Below, one piece after another: positions 1 to 4,531 of a DNA stretch of 5,496 bases. Origin of the DNA: an uncultured Christensenella sp. (GTDB lineage Bacteria > Bacillota > Clostridia > Christensenellales > UBA1750). Every line of letters starts with the position of its first letter. The first letter of the stretch is position 1. The notes under the pieces were generated by a model. It searched no databases, had not been told where the DNA came from, and worked only from the letters and a program-made list of their open reading frames with translations. The stretch lies in assembly GCA_905193155.1 (NCBI GenBank), contig CAJJNQ010000076.1, forward strand, positions 1-5,496. Reading direction: 5' to 3'. The position numbers were made by a program, and so were the translations under genes.

Positions 1-21
1 AGTCAGGCAGCCTGCGGGCTT

Positions 22-54
22 CCCGACACCCTTTGGGTGGGCTTACCCGGTCTT
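22..54. repeat. Direct repeat A, copy 1 (33 bases)
   Basis: It starts CCCGACACCC and ends GGCTTACCCGGTCTT. It matches 157-190 except for a few substitutions and one indel in the middle. It contains a short hairpin CACCC-TTT-GGGTG. Strand and role are unknown. Confidence 0.75.
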
Positions 55-98
55 ATTTTGTGCAGGGGTTAAGTGCGGCCGCCGGGCGAGTGCAATCC

Positions 99-126
99 GG
101 GGAGAGTTTCACTCTCCCCTTGCCCC
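99..126. repeat. GC-rich hairpin followed by TTGCCCC
   Basis: A perfect 9-bp stem (GGGGAGAGT / ACTCTCCCC, 99-107 with 111-119) closes a TTC loop, and the right arm runs into TTGCCCC. The hairpin at 442-471 has a different stem sequence but the same geometry and the same CCCCTTGCCCC tail, so the two probably belong to one repeat class. There is no T-run, so it does not look like a normal intrinsic terminator. Confidence 0.6.
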
Positions 127-156
127 CTCTTGAGTCGGGGACGGCTGCGGCCGCCC

Positions 157-190
157 CCCGACACCCTCTGGGGTAGGCTTACCCGGTCTT
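157..190. repeat. Direct repeat A, copy 2 (34 bases)
   Basis: This is the second copy of the element at 22-54, 135 bases downstream. CCCGACACCC at the start and GGCTTACCCGGTCTT at the end are shared. The centre differs (TCTGGGGTA here, TTTGGGTG in copy 1), yet both versions still pair GGGTR with TACCC around a GGCT loop. Confidence 0.75.
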
Positions 191-233
191 GGTGGGCGCA
201 GTTGATTGGAGCGGCTGCATACCGAGTGCAGTT

Positions 234-336
234 CGGAGGGTGAGCGGAGCGAACCTGGAGGTCGAGCGTTTGAGCTTTAGCTCAATAAGCCGACCGGAAC
301 ACCGGAGCAGCTCGAAGAGCTGGTTCGGTGCGGAGA
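234..336 (+). repeat. 103-base tandem repeat, unit 1
   Basis: The unit is repeated immediately at 337-439. Two hairpins can be drawn. Hairpin I (260-295) has outer pairs GGTCG/CGACC and a distal TTGAGC-TTTA-GCTCAA stem-loop. Hairpin II (300-330) has 14-base arms beginning CACCGGA and ending TTCGGTG around a GAA loop, with one G-G mismatch. A diverged relative lies inverted at 515-617. Orientation is set as plus only because the two copies read this way; which strand is transcribed, if either, is unknown. Confidence 0.9.
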
Positions 337-439
337 CGGAGGGTGAGCGGAGCGAACCTGGAGGTCGAGCGTTTGAGCTTTAGCTCAATAAGCCGACCGG
401 AACACCGGAGCAGCTCAAAGAGCTGGTTCGGTGCGGAGA
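337..439 (+). repeat. 103-base tandem repeat, unit 2
   Basis: This is a head-to-tail copy of 234-336. By base-by-base comparison the only difference is position 417 (a) against 314 (g). That base lies in the three-base loop of hairpin II, so the loop reads AAA here and GAA in unit 1 while both stems stay intact. Near-identity points to a recent duplication or ongoing homogenisation. Confidence 0.9.
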
Positions 440-441
440 CT

Positions 442-471
442 GGGGAAGGGCTTTGCCCTTCCCCTTGCCCC
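442..471. repeat. GC-rich hairpin followed by TTGCCCC
   Basis: A perfect 10-bp stem GGGGAAGGGC / GCCCTTCCCC (442-451 with 455-464) closes a TTT loop, then TTGCCCC. It has the same architecture as 99-126 with a different stem sequence. It abuts the end of tandem repeat unit 2. No T-run follows. Confidence 0.6.
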
Positions 472-477
472 TAACCC

Positions 478-500
478 AGTCAGTCAGCCTGCGGGCTGAC
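478..500. repeat. Short repeat with GTCAGCC/GGCTGAC hairpin
   Basis: Bases 478-497 repeat the first 20 bases of the window with one change. That change makes a perfect 7-bp stem here (483-489 with 494-500, loop TGCG). The copy at the window start pairs less well. Confidence 0.6.
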
Positions 501-514
501 AGCTCCCCTTACAT

Positions 515-617
515 TCTCCGCACCGAAATGCCCCTTCGGGACATTCCGGTGTTCCGGTCAGCTTATTGGAAGAAAAGAGTACGCCGTACTCTTTTCTTCC
601 AATAAGCTCGACCTTCA
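515..617 (-). repeat. Inverted, diverged relative of the 103-base repeat
   Basis: Read on the minus strand this begins TGAAGGTCGAGC, continues through CAATAAGCTGACCGGAACAC and ends TTTCGGTGCGGAGA. These blocks match the tandem units at 256-336 almost base for base. Between the blocks, the distal parts of both hairpins have been replaced. Hairpin I becomes a much longer perfect palindrome (560-608). Hairpin II (521-551) keeps its first 7 pairs and GAA loop, but its distal 7 bases are different and still complementary, giving a 14-bp stem with two G-U pairs. It lies downstream of the deacylase gene in that gene's transcription direction. Confidence 0.8.
556..613. repeat. Long near-perfect palindrome (23-bp arms, 3-base loop)
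   Basis: Arms 560-582 and 586-608 are perfect inverted repeats around GCC. Four more pairs (GGTC 556-559 with GACC 610-613) follow after a single unpaired base at 609. In RNA from either strand this is a very stable hairpin; in DNA it could extrude as a cruciform. It occupies the position of hairpin I of the repeat module. It could act as a two-way transcription stop or RNA-end protector for the deacylase transcript, but no T-run follows the stem. Confidence 0.9.
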
Positions 618-674
618 GCCGCTGTGCGGCCTGCGAAGGGGGGAGCCATAGGCTTCCGCTCCTTATACAAGGAG
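612..674 (-). terminator. Hairpin series just after the deacylase stop codon
   Basis: Three consecutive stem-loops lie between the deacylase stop (677-679) and the long palindrome. They are CTCCTT-ATAC-AAGGAG (659-674), AGCC-ATA-GGCT (644-654), and a two-part hairpin with CCTTC/GAAGG outside and GCCGC-TGT-GCGGC inside (612-639). The first begins two bases beyond the stop codon. None is followed by a clear U-tract on the minus strand, so calling this the transcript end is tentative. Confidence 0.35.
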
Positions 675-676
675 GG

Positions 677-1162
677 TTACACGTCGAGGAAGGTGACCTC
701 GTGGCCGGTGAGGGGGAGGAAGCGGCGGAAGAAGGCGTCGGCGGGCATCCAGAGGGAGGCGGCGGGGGTGAGGGGATGGAAGGCGATGGCGGGGAGAGCG
801 GTCAGGCTGCGGTCGCAGAGGAGGCGGACGGGGGCGGCCTCGGGGAAGATCAGGCCCATGGGGGAGACGGCGCCGGGATGGGTATGGAGCATCGCAAAGA
901 GGGGCTCGTCCTTGCCGAAGGAGAGGCGGGAGACGCCGAGGGCATGGCTGATCTCGCGGGTGACGAAGGGCTTGTCCGCGCCGAGCAGAAAAAGGTAGAA
1001 CTGCGTGGCGGCGCGGTTGCAGAGAAAGAGGTTTTTGCAGTGCGGGGCGGGCAGGCCGAGGGCGGCGCAATCGTCCATGGTGTGGACGGCGGGGTGCTGC
1101 CGCAGCTCAAAGGGAAGGCCGTTAAGTTTCAGAAAGTCGATGACTTGTGCTTGTGCATCCAT
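677..1162 (-). CDS. Prolyl-tRNA deacylase (YbaK/ProX editing domain, PrdX-like)
   Basis: The 161-residue protein is a stand-alone YbaK/aminoacyl-tRNA deacylase domain. Members of the PrdX/ProXp-ala branch hydrolyse alanine mischarged onto tRNA-Pro in the cytosol, backing up prolyl-tRNA synthetase. Visible hallmarks are HPAVHT (23-28), KNLFLCN with the expected key lysine K43, and the GXXXP substrate loop GAVSP (97-101) inside HTHPGAVSPMGL. Length fits a free-standing deacylase. The ATG at 1160-1162 has an AGAGG ribosome binding site at 1170-1174, seven bases away. No proline reductase genes are nearby, so a housekeeping editing role is more likely than a Stickland role. Family assignment is firm; the exact tRNA/amino-acid specificity is inferred. 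Confidence 0.9.
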   Translation of the reverse strand: MDAQAQVIDFLKLNGLPFELRQHPAVHTMDDCAALGLPAPHCKNLFLCNRAATQFYLFLLGADKPFVTREISHALGVSRLSFGKDEPLFAMLHTHPGAVSPMGLIFPEAAPVRLLCDRSLTALPAIAFHPLTPAASLWMPADAFFRRFLPLTGHEVTFLDV

Positions 1163-1179
1163 GGCGATACCTCTATAAT
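1151..1179 (+). promoter_or_regulatory. Candidate promoter for the amidase gene
   Basis: A consensus -10 TATAAT lies at 1174-1179, with TTGTGC at 1151-1156 and a 17-base spacer. Transcription would begin near 1186 and give an untranslated leader of about 70 bases. The -35 half lies inside the first codons of the opposing deacylase gene. The -10 is strong, the -35 weak. Confidence 0.55.
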
Positions 1180-1193
1180 GTTTCTAATAACAT
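1178..1193. promoter_or_regulatory. Small inverted repeat between the two promoters
   Basis: ATGTT (1178-1182) and AACAT (1189-1193) are separated by six bases and sit over both predicted transcription starts. It could be an operator for a dimeric regulator. At five bases per arm it may also be chance. Confidence 0.25.
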
Positions 1194-1194
1194 G

Positions 1195-1223
1195 AGTTTA
1201 TCACAGTAAAGCGCCGGGTTCAA
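1195..1223 (-). promoter_or_regulatory. Candidate promoter for the deacylase gene
   Basis: On the minus strand TTGAAC (1218-1223) and TAAACT (1195-1200) are 17 bases apart, and the -10 is preceded by TGA, giving an extended -10. Four of six bases match consensus in each box. Transcription would start near 1188. It lies inside the leader of the amidase transcript. Confidence 0.45.
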
Positions 1224-1237
1224 GGCGCGGCATTTGA

Positions 1238-1244
1238 AGGAGGG
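1238..1244 (+). promoter_or_regulatory. Ribosome binding site deciding the amidase start
   Basis: AGGAGGG lies ten bases upstream of the ATG at 1255. An in-frame TTG at 1234 would extend the protein by seven residues, but it overlaps this site and has no binding site of its own. The ATG is therefore preferred. Confidence 0.75.
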
Positions 1245-1254
1245 AAAAGGCGGC

Positions 1255-2145
1255 ATGACGGAAATCGGAGCCAATCGGGTGTTTGAGATTTTTGAGGAGA
1301 AGATGACGGCGGCGGCCGAGGTGGACAGCGGGGAGGTCGTGCGGTTTCACACGCAGGACTGCTACGGCAATCTGCTGGTGAACGAAGGCGTGCGGCACAA
1401 GGATCTGGTGGGCAAAGCGCCCCAATACAACCCAACGACCGGGCCGGTTTACGTCCGCGGCGCCAAGCGCGGGGACACGCTGAAGGTCGAGATCCTGAAA
1501 ATCCGGCTGGCGGATCACGGCACGATGCGCCTGACGCCGGGCGTGGGCGCGCTCCGCGACGCGGTGACGGAGGAGCAGGTCAAGATCCTGGAGATCAAAG
1601 ACGGCAAGACCTGCTTTGACGGCGTGGAACTGCCGGTGGAGCCGATGATCGGCGTGATCGGCGTGGCGCCGCTTCAGGGCGCGTGGGACACCGACACGCC
1701 GCACAGGCACGGCGGCAACATGGACAACCGCACGATCGGGGAGGGCTGCACGGTGTACTTCCCCGTCGGGCAGGACGGCGCGTACTTCGGCCTGGGCGAC
1801 GTGCACGGGCTGATGGGCGACGGCGAGGTGTGCATCTGCGGGCTGGAATGCGAGGCGCAGGTGGACGTGAGGCTGACGGTGATCCCCGGCCGGTGCGAGG
1901 AATGGCCGGTGTGGGAAAAGGACGGGCTGTGGTCGGTGATGTGCTCGGCGGAGGATCTGGACGAGGCGGCGGAACTGGCGCGGTATGCGATGCTGGACTT
2001 CCTGCGCAGGCGCACGGGTTGGAAGGTGCAGGAGCTGGTGATGCTGCTGTCGCTGATCGGGGATACGGCGGTCTGCCAGGTGGTCGATCCCCTGGTGACG
2101 GTGCGCTTTACGCTGCGGCGGCCGGTGTTTGCACTGGAATTTTGA
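1255..2145 (+). CDS. Acetamidase/formamidase family protein
   Basis: The 296-residue cytosolic protein belongs to the FmdA/AmdA family, metal-dependent hydrolases that release ammonia from small amides such as formamide and acetamide. Recognisable blocks in order are HTQDCYGN (32-39), NPTTGPVYVRGAKRGDTL (59-76), a proline/glycine-rich GVIGVAP (133-139), PHRHGGNMDNR (149-159), and the strongly conserved YFGLGDVHGLMGDGE (177-191), which carries the Asp, His and Glu residues expected at the active centre. LSLIGDTAVCQVVDP lies near the C-terminus. Length matches the compact bacterial form. The gene stands alone, with no amide transporter or urease-like neighbours, so the natural substrate cannot be read from context. 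It diverges from the deacylase gene. Confidence 0.92.
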   Translation: MTEIGANRVFEIFEEKMTAAAEVDSGEVVRFHTQDCYGNLLVNEGVRHKDLVGKAPQYNPTTGPVYVRGAKRGDTLKVEILKIRLADHGTMRLTPGVGALRDAVTEEQVKILEIKDGKTCFDGVELPVEPMIGVIGVAPLQGAWDTDTPHRHGGNMDNRTIGEGCTVYFPVGQDGAYFGLGDVHGLMGDGEVCICGLECEAQVDVRLTVIPGRCEEWPVWEKDGLWSVMCSAEDLDEAAELARYAMLDFLRRRTGWKVQELVMLLSLIGDTAVCQVVDPLVTVRFTLRRPVFALEF

Positions 2146-2187
2146 GTCGGAAACGGCAAGATTTGCAACTTTGTTACAAAAAGCGCG

Positions 2188-2202
2188 CCCGAGAAGGTCG
2201 GG
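2188..2202 (+). terminator. Weak stem-loop after the amidase gene
   Basis: CCCGA (2188-2192) pairs with TCGGG (2198-2202) around GAAGG, 42 bases past the amidase stop. The following bases GGTTGTGATA are only mildly T-rich, so termination here would be inefficient. The same bases border the promoter candidate at 2208. Confidence 0.25.
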
Positions 2203-2207
2203 GGTTG

Positions 2208-2216
2208 TGATATAGT
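2208..2216 (+). promoter_or_regulatory. Candidate extended -10 promoter for the lipoprotein gene
   Basis: TGATATAGT fits the extended -10 pattern (TG, one base, then TATAGT at 2211-2216). No -35 box is found 16-18 bases upstream, where the sequence is GC-rich, as can be tolerated with an extended -10. Transcription would start near 2223 and give an 84-base leader. Confidence 0.4.
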
Positions 2217-2239
2217 AAGGGGAGAAAGAGTGGGCAACC

Positions 2240-2257
2240 CCTCGGCGAGGCATTTTT
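2240..2257 (+). terminator. Small hairpin and T-run in the lipoprotein leader
   Basis: CCTC-GGC-GAGG (2240-2250) is followed after CA by TTTTT (2253-2257). The four-pair stem is short for a terminator. It could mark weak readthrough termination of the amidase transcript or a leader attenuator, as it lies between the promoter candidate at 2208-2216 and the lipoprotein start. Confidence 0.25.
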
Positions 2258-2289
2258 GAATAAAGAGTGCCGGGAGCTTTTTGGCAACA

Positions 2290-2296
2290 AAGGAGG
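2290..2296 (+). promoter_or_regulatory. Ribosome binding site deciding the lipoprotein start
   Basis: AAGGAGG lies ten bases before ATG 2307. A TTG at 2256 opens the same frame earlier but would place 17 charged residues before the signal peptide, spoiling it. Confidence 0.8.
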
Positions 2297-2306
2297 TCTT
2301 TGGGAT

Positions 2307-3275
2307 ATGAGGCGAAAAGGTTGGAAGGGCGCGGTGTGCGTTGTGCTGGCGATCCTGCTGTGCGGGTGCTCGTCGGGGGTGAAGATTGTGCCCATCGAGA
2401 GCCTGAGCCCGACGTCGACGGCGGCGAATGTCTATGTTCCCAAGGAGAGCCCGGCGGCGGAGGAGACGCAGGTGCAGACCGCGCCGGTGGTGGCGCGGAT
2501 CGAGGATTCGGGCATGACGATCGGCACGCGCATCAACCCGCCGATGGGCTATACCCGCGTGCGCGCGGCGGACGGGTCGCTGGGCGCGTTCCTCAGGACG
2601 TATCCGGTCAAGAGCGCGGGCTCGCCGGTGATGCTCTACGACGGCACGGAGCGCACGGACGCGCAGGCGGCTGCGGTGCTCGACATCGTGCTGGGCAAGA
2701 AGAACCACGAAGGCCCTGCGGGCACGGCGGCGCGGCTGCTGTCGGAATACCTGTATTCGGTCGGGAATTATAAGGACATCTCCTTCCGCATCGGCAGCAA
2801 ATTCAGCTTCAGCTTTGACAAATGGCGCAAGGGCAACAAGCTCAACGACAAGGCGGACGGCTGGGTCAGCGGCGGACGGGACAGCAACGACGAGGACAAC
2901 TTCAAGTCCTATCTGACGACGCTGTTCGTCTACATCTCGATGTCCTCGCTGGAGGGCGACATTCAGAAGATCGAGGACGTGGACTCGGACGAGATCCAGG
3001 TGGGCGATCTGTTCATCGGCACGAACGCCGCGGGCAAAAAGACCTGCCTGATGGTGGCGGATCTCTGCCAGGACGACCTGACGGGCGAAAGGCTGATGCT
3101 GCTGGTGCAGGGCGGAGCGCCCGCGCAGCAGGCGCACATCGTGGTCAATCCCGCGGACGCGCAGCTCAGCCCGTGGTATCCGTGCAATTTCAGCAACGAG
3201 ATGAAAACGCCGGACGTGACGGTGAAGGTGGAGAGCCGCTATCGGTTCAAGTGCCTGATGCCGGCGGAAGAATAA
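2307..3275 (+). CDS. Membrane-anchored lipoprotein with a DUF4846-like domain
   Basis: The 322-residue protein has a classic lipoprotein signal: basic MRRKGWKG, a hydrophobic stretch (9-18) and lipobox L-C-G-C with Cys21 as the lipidated residue, followed by SSG. A low-complexity Ser/Thr/Pro/Ala linker runs to about residue 60. The globular part resembles the DUF4846 family by its ordered motifs: GYTRV (81-85), GSLGAFLRTYPVK (90-102), YDG (111-113), EYLY (147-150), FSFDKW (168-173), GDLFI (233-237), PAQQAHIV (272-279) and LSPWYP (287-292). The family has no known function that I can name. The protein should sit on the outer face of the cytoplasmic membrane. Lipoprotein status is firm; the DUF4846 match is from memory of the motif order. 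Nothing in the context suggests a partner. Confidence 0.88.
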   Translation: MRRKGWKGAVCVVLAILLCGCSSGVKIVPIESLSPTSTAANVYVPKESPAAEETQVQTAPVVARIEDSGMTIGTRINPPMGYTRVRAADGSLGAFLRTYPVKSAGSPVMLYDGTERTDAQAAAVLDIVLGKKNHEGPAGTAARLLSEYLYSVGNYKDISFRIGSKFSFSFDKWRKGNKLNDKADGWVSGGRDSNDEDNFKSYLTTLFVYISMSSLEGDIQKIEDVDSDEIQVGDLFIGTNAAGKKTCLMVADLCQDDLTGERLMLLVQGGAPAQQAHIVVNPADAQLSPWYPCNFSNEMKTPDVTVKVESRYRFKCLMPAEE

Positions 3276-3303
3276 AACGAAGAAACGGCAAGGGCGAAGC
3301 GGA

Positions 3304-3328
3304 GGCGGTTTCCCGGAGGGAAACCGCC
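3304..3328 (+). terminator. Perfect 11-bp hairpin after the lipoprotein gene
   Basis: GGCGGTTTCCC (3304-3314) pairs perfectly with GGGAAACCGCC (3318-3328) around GGA, 28 bases past the stop codon. Position and stability fit a transcript end, but no T-run follows (next bases CGATGAAA). It may instead protect the 3' end of the mRNA or belong to a repeat class. Confidence 0.45.
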
Positions 3329-3384
3329 CGATGAAAGCCGGGAGAGGGGCTGCGGCTTGGAGGGGCCGTAACCTGTGACGGCGG

Positions 3385-3513
3385 CGCACGAACCCGGCAG
3401 CCCTCCCGGCCGCGCGCCCGGCGGAGCCGGGCCTGCGCCGCGCGGGAACCGCGCGCCGTGACCGCCGCAGGGCGGCGGGCGCGGCCGGGAGGGCGGAGGA
3501 CGCCGGGGGTGCG
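3385..3513. other. GC-rich nested, branched fold (candidate structured RNA or cruciform)
   Basis: No gene lies in 3276-3604. Here, a 16-bp perfect helix (3400-3415 with 3479-3494) encloses three hairpins with almost no unpaired bases between them. They are GCCCGGC-GGA-GCCGGGC (3416-3432), CGCGCGG-GAA-CCGCGCG (3439-3455) and CCGCC-GCAG-GGCGG (3462-3475). Outside the helix, CCCGGC (3393-3398) pairs with GCCGGG (3502-3507) and CGCAC (3385-3389) with GTGCG (3509-3513). The layout resembles a four-way junction. GC content is visibly higher than in the adjoining genes, so some helices could arise by composition, but a 16-bp perfect arm is hard to dismiss. It matches no RNA family I recognise, and the transcribed strand is unknown. 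Confidence 0.55.
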
Positions 3514-3531
3514 GTGCTCGGCCCGCAGGGG

Positions 3532-3559
3532 TCCGGGGGAGCCCGGGGGTTCCCCCGGA
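3532..3559 (+). promoter_or_regulatory. Two mutually exclusive hairpins upstream of the kinase
   Basis: TCCGGGGGA (3532-3540) can pair with 3551-3559 (9 bp, 10-base loop). Alternatively CCGGGGG (3543-3549) pairs with CCCCCGG (3552-3558) as a tight hairpin. Both use the same right arm, so only one can form. They end about 28 bases before the kinase ribosome binding site GGAAGGGG (3588-3595). A switching leader is possible but unproven; a duplicated CCGGGGG run is the simpler explanation. Confidence 0.35.
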
Positions 3560-3604
3560 GAGTCAGACGGATAGGGAGAAAAGAAACGGAAGGGGATCGA
3601 AGAG

Positions 3605-4531
3605 ATGATCTGTGCGGTATGTTTGAATCCGTGCATTGACCGGACGGTCGAGATCGAGGAATTCACCTACGGAGGGATGAACCGCATCCTCACCAGCCGG
3701 AGCGACGGCTGCGGCAAGGGGGTCAACGTGGCGCTGGCCAGCCGCGAGCTGGGGATGGATTCGGCGCTGATCGGCTATCTTTACGAGGACAACGGGCGCA
3801 GGATTGCGGACCGGCTCGAGGACGCGGGCTGCGCGCAGGACTGCATCTGGCTGCCGGGGCAGGTGCGCACGAACCTCAAGATCTTCGACCGGAAGAATAA
3901 GAAGATCACCGAGGTCAACGAATCCGGCGAGCGGGTCCCCAACGATGCGCAGCAGGAGATGATCGAAAAGGTACGGGAATATGCCGGCCTTTCCGACATC
4001 ATGGTGTTCACCGGCTCGCTGCCGCCGGGATGCCCTGCGGATTTTTACAAGACGCTGATCGAGGCTGCGGAGGGCAAGTGCCGCTGCGTGCTCGACGCGG
4101 AGGGCGAAAAGCTCACCCGCGGCATGGAGGCCAAGCCCTTCCTAATCAAGCCGAACCAGTATGAATTGGAGCTGCGCGTGGGGCGGAAGCTGGACAGCGT
4201 GCAGGACATCAAAGAAGCCGCGCTGGAATGCGTTGCCGAGGGCATCGGCATCGTGGCGGTGAGCATGGGCGGCGACGGCGCGTTCATCACCGACGGCAGG
4301 GAGAGCCTGTTTGCGCCGGTGCTGGATGTGGACGTGCGCTCGACGGTCGGCGCGGGCGACAGCATGGTGACGGGCTTTCTGCACGGCATTGCGCTGGGCG
4401 AGGGCCTTGCGGGCATCTTCCGCCGGGGCGTTGCGGCGGGCACGGCGGCGGTCACGACCGAGGGCACGCAGCTGATGACGAAGGAAACCTACGAGAGCCT
4501 GCTCGGCCGCGTGGTCATCGAGCGGGTGTAA
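3605..4531 (+). CDS. fruK: PfkB-family sugar kinase, 1-phosphofructokinase-like
   Basis: The 308-residue cytosolic kinase has the full ribokinase/PfkB layout and the features of the fructose-1-phosphate / tagatose-6-phosphate branch. These are LNPCID at the N-terminus with sugar-contacting D12, the GKGVNVA strand-turn (37-43), RTNLK (88-92), TEVNESG (102-108), TGSLPPG (136-142), KPNQYEL (182-188), VSMGGDGA (219-226) and the anion-hole/catalytic-base motif VGAGD with D252. The expected reaction is ATP-dependent phosphorylation of fructose 1-phosphate to the 1,6-bisphosphate. Length is normal. An oddity is GCGKG at 35-39, where AGGKG is usual. No fructose PTS permease or FruR regulator is adjacent, so the substrate is inferred from the family; tagatose-6-phosphate is an alternative. 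The ATG is supported by GGAAGGGG nine bases upstream. Confidence 0.88.
   Translation: MICAVCLNPCIDRTVEIEEFTYGGMNRILTSRSDGCGKGVNVALASRELGMDSALIGYLYEDNGRRIADRLEDAGCAQDCIWLPGQVRTNLKIFDRKNKKITEVNESGERVPNDAQQEMIEKVREYAGLSDIMVFTGSLPPGCPADFYKTLIEAAEGKCRCVLDAEGEKLTRGMEAKPFLIKPNQYELELRVGRKLDSVQDIKEAALECVAEGIGIVAVSMGGDGAFITDGRESLFAPVLDVDVRSTVGAGDSMVTGFLHGIALGEGLAGIFRRGVAAGTAAVTTEGTQLMTKETYESLLGRVVIERV

Larger units (their letters stand above)
1..676. other. Gene-free mosaic of repeats and hairpins
   Basis: No reading frame here looks like a gene. The only plus-strand frame of note (189-383) runs through the tandem repeat and has no family resemblance or good ribosome binding site. The stretch is assembled from short repeat modules listed separately. 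In addition, the first 20 bases recur at 478-497 with one difference (position 7 g versus 484 t), and GCGGCCGC occurs at 75-82 and 147-154. The words CGAGTGCAATCCGGGG (near 87) and CGAGTGCAGTTCGGAG (near 223) are diverged relatives. The pattern suggests a repeat-rich intergenic region downstream of the minus-strand deacylase gene. No transposase, tRNA or attachment site is visible. Confidence 0.8.

Noticed and set aside
189..383. 64-codon open frame across the tandem repeat
   Set aside because: It has no usable ribosome binding site, no family resemblance, and its sequence is made of the 103-base repeat.
1..676. CRISPR array
   Set aside because: Repeats are too few, of unequal type and spacing, and there are no regular unique spacers or cas genes.
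1..676. Insertion sequence or transposon remnant
   Set aside because: No transposase-like frame or paired terminal repeats with target duplication could be found. A non-autonomous repeat remains possible and is covered under the repeat findings.
700..900. Purine-rich plus-strand tract
   Set aside because: It is explained by the pyrimidine-rich coding strand of the deacylase C-terminus (many Pro, Leu, Phe codons), not by a separate signal.
566..1195. 209-codon open frame on the plus strand
   Set aside because: It is the antisense shadow of the deacylase gene, with Gly/Glu-rich low-complexity translation; the minus strand has the GXXXP deacylase loop.
1201..2253. 350-codon open frame on the minus strand
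   Set aside because: It is antisense to the amidase gene, with a composition rich in His, Arg, Ala and Val and no recognisable domain. The plus-strand frame carries clear FmdA/AmdA motifs.
3331..3378. 15-codon frame with GGAGGG ten bases upstream, possible leader peptide
   Set aside because: The apparent ribosome binding site is buried in the loop and stem of the 3304-3328 hairpin, and the peptide (MKAGRGAAAWRGRNL) has no run of regulatory codons.
1674..3389. 571-codon open frame on the minus strand
   Set aside because: It lies antisense to the amidase and lipoprotein genes, crosses their gap, and its translation is dominated by Arg, His, Ala and Leu without any family motif. It is a product of GC-rich third positions in the real genes.
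3247..3666. 139-codon minus-strand frame over the gap before the kinase
   Set aside because: It overlaps the lipoprotein 3' end and the kinase 5' end, and is Arg/Pro/Ala low-complexity. It arises from the GC-rich palindromic DNA.
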